In this document: in pieces, positions 46,194-53,500 of the stretch | How the letters are laid out: each line of letters starts with the position of its first letter | Position numbering within the stretch: position 1 is the first letter of the stretch | NCBI RefSeq assembly: GCF_001544975.2 | Contig: NZ_FCOG02000006.1 | Location: 103,106 to 167,105, forward strand | Source: Caballeronia arationis | Lineage (GTDB): Bacteria > Pseudomonadota > Gammaproteobacteria > Burkholderiales > Burkholderiaceae | Length of the DNA: 64,000 nucleotides | Direction: 5' to 3' | Program-made: the position numbers and the translations under genes | Notes under the pieces: generated by a model | Told to the model about the DNA's origin: nothing | What the model saw: only the letters and a program-made list of their open reading frames with translations | Databases searched by the model: none

Positions 46194-47768
46194 ATGACCG
46201 CCACCCTTCCACTCGACCCGGCCAGCCAGCCGGTGAAGCAGCGCGTCTTCGCGTTCGCGCTGATGTGTCTCGGCTTCTTCATGGCGACGCTCGACATTCA
46301 GATTGTCGCTTCATCGCTGAAGGATATCGGCGGCGGATTGTCGGCGAGCCAGGACGAGCTGTCGTGGGTGCAGACGTCATATCTGATCGCGGAAATCATC
46401 GTGATCCCGATGTCCGGCTGGCTCTCGAAGGTGTTCTCGACGCGCTGGCTCTTCGTCGCGTCGGCGGTCGGCTTCACGGTGACGAGCATGCTGTGCGGCA
46501 TGGCGTGGGACATCAATTCGATGATCCTCTTTCGCGGCCTGCAGGGCGCGCTTGGCGCCGCGATGATCCCGACCGTCTTCACGACTGCCTTCGTGTTGTT
46601 TCCTGGCAAGCAGCGCCTGATTGCCTCGACGACGATCGGCGCGCTCGCGTCGCTCGCGCCCGCCGTCGGACCGGTGATCGGCGGCTGGATCACGTCGCAG
46701 TGGTCGTGGCACTGGCTGTTCTATCTGAACGTGGTGCCGGGCATCGCGGTCGCGGCGCTGGTGCCGAAGTACGTCCATATCGACGAACCCGATCTCAAGC
46801 TGCTCAAAAAGGGCGATTACCTCGGCATCCTGCTGATGTCGGGCTTTCTCGGCTGCCTGGAATACGTGCTCGAAGAGGGGCCGCGCAAGAACTGGTTCGG
46901 CGACGACGTAATCGTTTTTTGCGCATGGATTTCCGGCATCTGCGGTTTTCTCTTTCTCGTGCACGCGTTCACGGCGAAGGACCCGGTCGTCGACCTGAGG
47001 GCGCTCGTCGTGCGCAACTTCGCGATCGGCAGCCTGCTGTCTTTCGTGACGGGGATCGGCATTTTCGTGTCGGTGTTCCTCACGCCGGTGTTCCTGAGCC
47101 GCGTGCGGGGCTTCGATTCGCTGGAGATCGGCATCGCGCTGCTGTCGGTGGGCTGTTTCCAGCTGCTCGCGCTCGTCGTGTACGGCTTTGCGACGAGGTT
47201 CGTCGACATGCGCATCCTGCTCGTCTTCGGTCTCGTCTGCTTCGGCGCCGGCTGTTATTTCTACACGCCGCTCACGCACGACTGGGGCTGGCAGGAACTG
47301 CTGCTGCCGCAGGCGCTGCGCGGCATTGGCCAGCAGTTCGCCGTGCCGCCGATCGTCACGATGGCGCTCGGCTCGCTGCCGCAGTCGCGCCTCAAGTCGG
47401 CGAGCGGGCTTTTCAACCTGATGCGAAATCTCGGCGGAGCGATCGGCATCGCCGTCAGCGCGACGATGCTCAACGACCGCCTGAATCTCCACTATCTGCG
47501 GCTCAACGAGACCGTGACAGTCGGGCGTCCCGAAGTGCAGGGCCTGCTCGCGCGCAGTTCGGACCATCTGGCGTCGGTCGCGGGCGATGCGCTCAACGCT
47601 TCGCGGGCGGGTCTCGCGAACCTGCACGCGCTCGTGATGCGCGAGGCGCTGGTGCTGACCTTCGCCGACTGCTTCTACGTGCTGGCGCTGTGTTTCCTCG
47701 TGGGCATCGTCAGCGTGATTTTCTCGCGGCCGATCGCGAGCGCGCCGCCCTCATCCGATGCGCACTGA
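46194..47768 (+). CDS. emrB: EmrB-like multidrug efflux MFS transporter (DHA2 family, 14 helices)
   Basis: A 524-residue proton-driven exporter. Motif C-like FMATLDIQIVASSLKDIGG in helix 1, QTSYLIAEIIVIPMSGWLSK, and RGLQGALGAAMIPTVFT with LASLAPAVGPVIGGWI (the antiporter motif C in helix 5) are seen. The start is chosen at 46194 directly after the emrA stop; the open frame back to 45942 overlaps emrA. With EmrA and NodT it makes a tripartite pump. The substrates are unknown. Confidence 0.95.
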   Translation: MTATLPLDPASQPVKQRVFAFALMCLGFFMATLDIQIVASSLKDIGGGLSASQDELSWVQTSYLIAEIIVIPMSGWLSKVFSTRWLFVASAVGFTVTSMLCGMAWDINSMILFRGLQGALGAAMIPTVFTTAFVLFPGKQRLIASTTIGALASLAPAVGPVIGGWITSQWSWHWLFYLNVVPGIAVAALVPKYVHIDEPDLKLLKKGDYLGILLMSGFLGCLEYVLEEGPRKNWFGDDVIVFCAWISGICGFLFLVHAFTAKDPVVDLRALVVRNFAIGSLLSFVTGIGIFVSVFLTPVFLSRVRGFDSLEIGIALLSVGCFQLLALVVYGFATRFVDMRILLVFGLVCFGAGCYFYTPLTHDWGWQELLLPQALRGIGQQFAVPPIVTMALGSLPQSRLKSASGLFNLMRNLGGAIGIAVSATMLNDRLNLHYLRLNETVTVGRPEVQGLLARSSDHLASVAGDALNASRAGLANLHALVMREALVLTFADCFYVLALCFLVGIVSVIFSRPIASAPPSSDAH

Positions 47769-47791
47769 GTCCTTCGAGCCTGGACCCGATC

Positions 47792-49273
47792 ATGAAAAAG
47801 CTTCTCGTTGAAATCCTGGCGTGTCTGTCGCTCGCCGCGTGCGCGGTGCAGCCGGCGACGCACGCCGATCTGCCCGCCACCGTCGCGACGACCGCGCCCG
47901 CTGACTGGAGCGTCGACGTGCCGCGCGATCCCGCCGATCCGGCCGCGTGGTGGAACCAGTTCGGTGACCCGGTGCTGCACGAACTCGTGGCGTCGGTGCT
48001 GAACGACAACCTCGACCTGCAGGCCGCCGTCGAGCGCGTGAAGCAGGCGCAGGCGCTGACGACACAGCGTCGCGCGGCGCTTCTGCCGCAACTCGACGCG
48101 AACGCCGTCGCATCGGATGCGCGCCAGAATACGCCGCCGCCGCTCGGCTATGTGCGGCAGGCGGGCATAGGGTTGTCGCTCAGCTGGACGCCCGATGTGT
48201 TCGGCGGCGAGCGGCTGGAACTGCTGGCGGCGCAGGCGCAACTCGTCGGCCGTGAACATGCCGCCGACCAGCTGCGCCTTGCGCTGGCAGCCGATACGGC
48301 TTCCGCGTATGTCGACCTGCGCTGGGCCCAGTCGGAACTCAAGATCCTGCAGGACAACGTCGCGATCCGCGAGCGCGCGTTGCGTCTCACGCAACGGCGC
48401 CTGCAATACGGACTTTCGACGCAACTCGACGTTTCGCGCGCGCAGAACCAGCTGAGCGACCTGCAGGCGCGGATTCCGCGCGCGCAGTCGACGATCCAGC
48501 ATCAGTTGAGCCTGATCGCGGTGTATTCGGGGCGCACGCCGGAATCCGTCGACCGGCTGATGCTCGCGAATGCGGGCGACGCGCCCGTGATCCCCGCGCC
48601 GACGAGCGCCGTGCCGCAGATGCTGCCGTCCGACGCGCTGCTGCGCCGCCCCGACGTGCTCGCGGCGTACGCGGGCGTGCAGCAGCGTGCGGCGGAAGTG
48701 GGGGTATCGAGGGCGGAGCGCTATCCGAAGTTCTCGCTGCGGCTGACGGACGGCTTGCTGGCGTCGTCGTATCTCGGACTGCCGACGCTGACCGACAACC
48801 TCTTCAGTGCCGCGCTCAACGCGACCAGCCCGATTTTCAACGCCGGTCGCATCACCGCCGGCATCGAACAGAGCGAAAGCCGGATGCGGGAATCGGAACT
48901 GAATCTGCGGCAGACGATGCTCCAGGCGCTGAAGGAAGTGGAGGACACGCGCAGCGATCTCGTCAGCACGACGGAATCGGCCGCGCGCCTGACCGATGCG
49001 CTCGCCGCATCCGACAAGTCGCTCACGCTCTCGACGCAGTTGTACAAGGGCGGCGCGGCGAGCTTCCTGGATGTGCTCGCGGCGCAGGAGTCGTTTCTGC
49101 AGGACGCGGATTCGCTGAATCTGGCGAAACGCGAGCACGCGCTGGCGGCGGTGGCGTTGTACCGGTCGCTCGGCGGCGGCTGGAGCCAGACGCCGGCAAG
49201 CGACGACATCGCCGTGAACAGCACGCCCACGCTCGCCCAAGCGGTGCGCAAGAGCGCAGCGTCATCGAACTAA
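47792..49273 (+). CDS. NodT-family outer-membrane efflux lipoprotein
   Basis: A 493-residue TolC-like outer-membrane factor. Signal peptide with lipobox L14-A-A-C17 (MKKLLVEILACLSLAAC), so it is lipid-anchored at Cys17. Two outer-membrane-efflux repeats follow with FGDPVLHELVASVLNDNLDL and the conserved LRRPDVLAAYAGVQQRAAEVGVSRA (about residues 285-309). It begins 23 bp after emrB. A long open frame runs upstream through emrB but is only a shadow of that gene. Confidence 0.95.
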   Translation: MKKLLVEILACLSLAACAVQPATHADLPATVATTAPADWSVDVPRDPADPAAWWNQFGDPVLHELVASVLNDNLDLQAAVERVKQAQALTTQRRAALLPQLDANAVASDARQNTPPPLGYVRQAGIGLSLSWTPDVFGGERLELLAAQAQLVGREHAADQLRLALAADTASAYVDLRWAQSELKILQDNVAIRERALRLTQRRLQYGLSTQLDVSRAQNQLSDLQARIPRAQSTIQHQLSLIAVYSGRTPESVDRLMLANAGDAPVIPAPTSAVPQMLPSDALLRRPDVLAAYAGVQQRAAEVGVSRAERYPKFSLRLTDGLLASSYLGLPTLTDNLFSAALNATSPIFNAGRITAGIEQSESRMRESELNLRQTMLQALKEVEDTRSDLVSTTESAARLTDALAASDKSLTLSTQLYKGGAASFLDVLAAQESFLQDADSLNLAKREHALAAVALYRSLGGGWSQTPASDDIAVNSTPTLAQAVRKSAASSN

Positions 49274-49287
49274 GGAGACACGAAAAG

Positions 49288-49737
49288 ATGAGCATGATCG
49301 AAGAAACCGCGGCGGGGCTGGACGGCCTGTCGCAACTGCGCGCGCTGATCGCGTCGGGTCGTAGGCCAGGGATTCTGGTATCGCTGGATTTCGACTTCGT
49401 GGAGGTGGAAGCGGGCAGGGCGGTGTTCGCAGGCATCGCGGGCGACCACGCGTACAACCCGATCGGAACCGTGCACGGCGGCTACGCGGCCACGCTGCTC
49501 GATTCGGCGTGCGGCTGCGCAGTCCACTCGTGCCTGACCGCCAGCCAGGCGTACACGACGCTCGAATTGAAAGTGGCGTATCACAAGGCCGTCACGCGTG
49601 ACTCCGGGCTCTTGCGTGCGGAAGGCCGCGTGCTTTCGATCGGCCGGCGCGCCGCGTTCGCGGAAGCGACGCTCAAGGACGCGAGCGGCCGCCTGCACGC
49701 CTCGGCGACATCGACGCTGCTCGTGATCGAGCGCTGA
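49288..49737 (+). CDS. PaaI-type hotdog thioesterase
   Basis: A 149-residue hotdog-fold acyl-CoA thioesterase. The family motif is IGTVHGGYAATLLDSACGCA (His-Gly-Gly with the catalytic Asp), followed by TLELKVAYHKAVT. AAGGAGA lies nine bases before the ATG. It follows the efflux operon by 14 bp and is probably co-transcribed, though a functional link is not obvious. Confidence 0.93.
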   Translation: MSMIEETAAGLDGLSQLRALIASGRRPGILVSLDFDFVEVEAGRAVFAGIAGDHAYNPIGTVHGGYAATLLDSACGCAVHSCLTASQAYTTLELKVAYHKAVTRDSGLLRAEGRVLSIGRRAAFAEATLKDASGRLHASATSTLLVIER

Positions 49738-49782
49738 ACCGTAACCGGCGACGGGATTGCGCGCGCCCGTCCGCCGCGATTG

Positions 49783-50091
49783 TCACGCCGCTTCGCGCGG
49801 CGAAATGGTCCGCGCGATTTCTTCCGCGTGCTCCTGTTCCGCGATCTTCAGGTCGTACGTCATCTGCAGATTGAGCCAGGTCTGCGCGTCGCCGCCGAAA
49901 TAGCGGGCGAGCCTGAGCGCCGTCTCGGGTGTCACCCCGCGACGCTCCAGCACGATGTCGTTGATACGGTTCGCGGTGACGTCGAGCGCGCGGGCGAGCG
50001 CATTCGCGGTCATGCCGAGCGGCTCGAGATAGTCCTCCCGCAGAATCTCGCCCGGGTGCACAGGACGCATGCCGTTCGTAAATTTGCCCAT
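49783..50091 (-). CDS. higA: HigA family antitoxin
   Basis: A 102-residue antitoxin of the addiction-module HigA/XRE type. The N-terminus GMRPVHPGEILREDYLEPLGM is diagnostic, followed by a helix-turn-helix (TANALARALDVTANRINDIV) that binds the operon operator and neutralises HigB. It lies 12 bp after higB, the toxin-first order typical of higBA. Confidence 0.95.
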   Translation of the reverse strand: MGKFTNGMRPVHPGEILREDYLEPLGMTANALARALDVTANRINDIVLERRGVTPETALRLARYFGGDAQTWLNLQMTYDLKIAEQEHAEEIARTISPREAA

Positions 50092-50103
50092 TCGTGGCCT
50101 CGT

Positions 50104-50382
50104 TCAGTGATAGTCGATGATCCGCACTTCTGCGGGTCCGTCCGGCGTCCATGAAAAGCACAGCCGCCACTGATTGTTCACGCGGATGCTGTAAGTATCC
50201 GAGAGTTCGCCCCGCAATATTTCCAGCCTGTTCCCCGGAGGAGTCCGCAACGCGCTCAGCGTGGCGGCTTCGTCAAGCAGCGTGAGCTTGCCTTCTGCCG
50301 CGCCGAGGATATTCGCGAAGCGCCGGGACCGGCCGGTTTCAAACAGCGCCCTCGTCTCGGCGCATGCGAAAGACACAATCAT
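50104..50382 (-). CDS. higB: HigB family toxin (RelE/ParE superfamily)
   Basis: A 92-residue ribosome-dependent mRNA interferase. Conserved parts are AETRALFETGRSRRF near the N-terminus, PGNRLEILRGELSDTYSIRVNNQWRLCFSW (about residues 49-78, the RelE-fold sheet with the active arginines) and the terminal VRIIDYH. Its start lies 15 bp from the inverted repeat that is the likely HigA operator. Confidence 0.95.
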   Translation of the reverse strand: MIVSFACAETRALFETGRSRRFANILGAAEGKLTLLDEAATLSALRTPPGNRLEILRGELSDTYSIRVNNQWRLCFSWTPDGPAEVRIIDYH

Positions 50383-50396
50383 TGGAATTCATTATA

Positions 50397-50418
50397 TGCC
50401 GTTTGCCGACAAACGGCA
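50397..50418. promoter_or_regulatory. Predicted HigA operator
   Basis: TGCCGTTTG (50397-50405) and CAAACGGCA (50410-50418) form a perfect 9-bp inverted repeat with a 4-base spacer, 15 bp upstream of higB. The flanks are AT-rich (TTATA on the higB side), as expected for the higBA promoter. Autoregulation by HigA is the family rule. Confidence 0.7.
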
Positions 50419-50486
50419 AACTATTTTTGCGGACCCCCGGGCGGATGCGGAACGGCATCTGCTGCACAGCCGGGCACTCGTGCTTT

Positions 50487-50515
50487 TTGCGACAAACACT
50501 GTATGAGTGTACAGT
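50487..50515 (+). promoter_or_regulatory. Predicted promoter of the tandem uvrA gene
   Basis: TTGCGA at 50487-50492 and TACAGT at 50510-50515 with a 17-base spacer. The -10 element is part of the LexA box, so LexA would occlude it. Transcription would begin near 50522, so translation starts before that (for example 50507) are unlikely. Confidence 0.55.
50498..50515. promoter_or_regulatory. LexA (SOS) box upstream of uvrA
   Basis: ACTGTATGAGTGTACAGT contains CTGT-N8-ACAG, the LexA recognition form of beta- and gamma-proteobacteria, with symmetrical arms CACTGTA/TACAGTG. It lies 63 bp before the uvrA ATG and about 115 bp from the divergent higB start. Confidence 0.85.
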
Positions 50516-50578
50516 GGCGTGCTTGTCGGCAAGAGTCATGCGGATGGCATAGGCCATCGCGTGTCGCACGTGGCTCAG

Positions 50579-53500
50579 ATGCTCTCCAACCCATTGAACC
50601 GGTTAGCAAAAGTGGCATCGAACAACGCAATCCGCATCCGCGGCGCCCGTCAGCACAACCTCAAGAATCTCGACCTCGACCTGCATACGGGCCAGATGAC
50701 GGTCGTCACCGGGCCGTCCGGTTCGGGCAAATCGAGCCTCGTTTTCGACACGCTTTACGCCGAAGGCCAGCGCCGCTACGTCGAAACGTTCAGCGCGTAC
50801 GCGCGCCAGTTTCTCGACCGCATGGACCGGCCGCAGGTGGATCGTGTGGACGGCGTGCCGCCCGCCATCGCCATCGACCAGACCAATCCGGTGCGCAGTT
50901 CGCGCTCGACGGTCGGCACGATGACCGAGCTCAACGACCACCTGAAGCTCTTTTACGCGCGCGCAGCCGAGCTGTTCGACCGTAAGACGTCGCATCAGGT
51001 ACGCCACGACACGCCCGAGACGATCTACGCCGAGCTTCTGGAACGCACGCGCGCGGCCGATCCACGCATCGCGATCACGTTTCCGGTCGAACTGCCCGAC
51101 ACCGCCAGCGACGACGAAGTCACGCAATGGCTCTCCGCGAGCGGCTACACGCGCGTGCAGGCAAAGCGCCGCGTCGAGACCGAAAGCGGGCCGCGTCAGT
51201 TGCTCGATGTCGTCGCGGACCGCTTTCGCCTGCAGAACACGGAGCGCTCGCGCGCGCTCGAGGCGATCGAAAGCGCGCTCTTGCGCGGCACGGGCCGCGT
51301 GAACGTCTACGTGCTCGCGGACGAAGGCGAGCCCGAGATCTGGCGTTTTTCCACCGGCCTGCACAGTCCGGAAAGCGACATCCGCTACGCCGATCCGCAG
51401 CCCGCGCTGTTCTCGTTCAACTCGGCGTACGGCGCGTGCGAAACGTGCCGTGGCTTTGGCCGGGTGATCGGCGTGGACCTGGGCCTCGTGATCCCTGACG
51501 AGCGCAAGACGCTCAAGGAGGGCGCGATCAAGACGCTGCAGACGCCCGCGTGGCGCGAGAATCATGACGACCTGATCCGCTACGGCGCGAAGGCGGGCAT
51601 TCGCCTCGGCATTCCGTGGAGCGAACTCACGCAGAAGGAGCGCGACTGGGTCATCAAGGGCTCGCCGGACTGGACGGGCAAGTGGGGCAAACAATGGTAC
51701 GGCGTGCAGCGCTTTTTCGATTACCTGGAGTCGAAGGCGTACAAGATGCACATTCGCGTGCTGCTGTCGAAATATCGCAGCTACACGAAGTGCCCCGCGT
51801 GCGACGGCGCGCGCCTCAAGACCGAAGCGCTCCTGTGGCGCCTCGGCACGAAGGAACAGGCCGACGCGGTACTTGGCCCCGCCGACCGCTTCATGCCGAC
51901 CGGCGTCGACTGGACGCGTCCGCAGCTCGGCGCGCTGCCCGGCCTCACGCTGCACGACCTGATGCTGATGCCGATCGAGCGCATCCGCCGCTTCTTCGAT
52001 TCGCTGACGCTGCCGAGCACGCTTCTCGATGAAGCCCTGAAGCTGCTGCACGCCGAAGTGCGCACGCGCCTGAAATATCTCTGCGACGTCGGCCTCGGCT
52101 ACCTGACGCTCGATCGCCAGAGCCGCACGCTGTCGGGCGGCGAAGTGCAGCGCATCAACCTGACGACCGCGCTCGGCACCTCGCTCGTCAACACGCTTTT
52201 CGTGCTCGACGAGCCCAGTATTGGCCTGCATCCGCGCGACCTGAACCGCATCGTCGAGGCGATGCACCGGCTGCGCGACGCGGGCAATACGCTCGTCGTG
52301 GTGGAGCACGATCCGTCCGTGATGCTCGCCGCCGATCGCCTGATCGACATGGGGCCGGGCCCCGGCGAGCGCGGCGGCGACATCGTCTACGACGGCACGC
52401 CGAACGACATCCAGTCGAGCGATACGCTCACCGGCGCCTATCTCGGCGGCCGCAAGCACGTCGCGCATGCGTCGAACTGGCTGCGACGCGTCGTCGACAA
52501 GAGCACGCCGCGCCTCGTGCTCGAAGGCGCGAGCGAACACAACCTGCGCGACGTGACGGTCGAGATTCCGTTGCAGCGGCTCGTCTGCGTGACGGGCGTT
52601 TCGGGTTCCGGCAAATCGACGCTGATCCAGGACGTGCTCGCCCCCGCGCTCGCCCGCCACTTCGGCAAGGCGACGGAAACGCCGGGTACGTTCCGCGCGC
52701 TCAAAGGCGCGGATCAACTGAGCGACGTGATCTTTGTCGACCAGTCGCCGATCGGGCGCACGGCGCGCTCGAATCCGGCGAGCTACGTCGGCGCGTTCGA
52801 CGAAATCCGCAAGCTGTTCGCAAAAGCGCCGCTCGCGCTGCAGCGCGGCTACAGCGCGAGCATGTTCAGCTTCAATTCGGGCGACGGCCGCTGCCCGACC
52901 TGCGGCGGCTCGGGCTTCGAGCACGTCGAAATGCAGTTCCTGAGCGATGTCTATCTGCGCTGCCCGGATTGCGACGGCCGGCGTTATCGCGCGGAAATCC
53001 TCGAAGTGAAGATCGAGCGCGGCTCGCGCAACCTGAGCGTCGCGGACGTGCTCGAACTGACGGTGAGCGAAGCCGTCGCGCTGTTCGCCAACGACGCGGA
53101 AGTGCTGCGTGTGCTGCAACCGATCGTCGAAGTCGGGCTGGAATACGTGAAACTCGGCCAGCCGGTGCCGACGCTCTCGGGCGGCGAGGCGCAGCGTCTG
53201 AAACTGGCGGGCTTTCTTGCAGAAACGTCTCAGGCGAAGGGCGCGAAACACGGACGCCTCTTCATGTTCGACGAACCAACCACCGGCCTTCATTTCGACG
53301 ATATCGCCAAGCTCATGCAGGCGCTCCGGCGCCTCCTGGAGCGTGGCCATTCGCTGATCGTGATCGAGCACAACCTGGACGTGATCCGCGCCGCCGACTG
53401 GATCATCGATCTCGGCCCCGAAGGCGGCGACGGCGGCGGGCAGGTCGTGTGCGTCGGCACACCGGACGACGTCGCCGCGTGCGAGCAGTCGCACACGGGC

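Noticed and set aside
46265..47791. Upstream in-phase extension of the NodT gene across emrB
   Set aside because: The extension is out of frame with clear EmrB coding sequence. The true start at 47792 is marked by a lipoprotein signal peptide.
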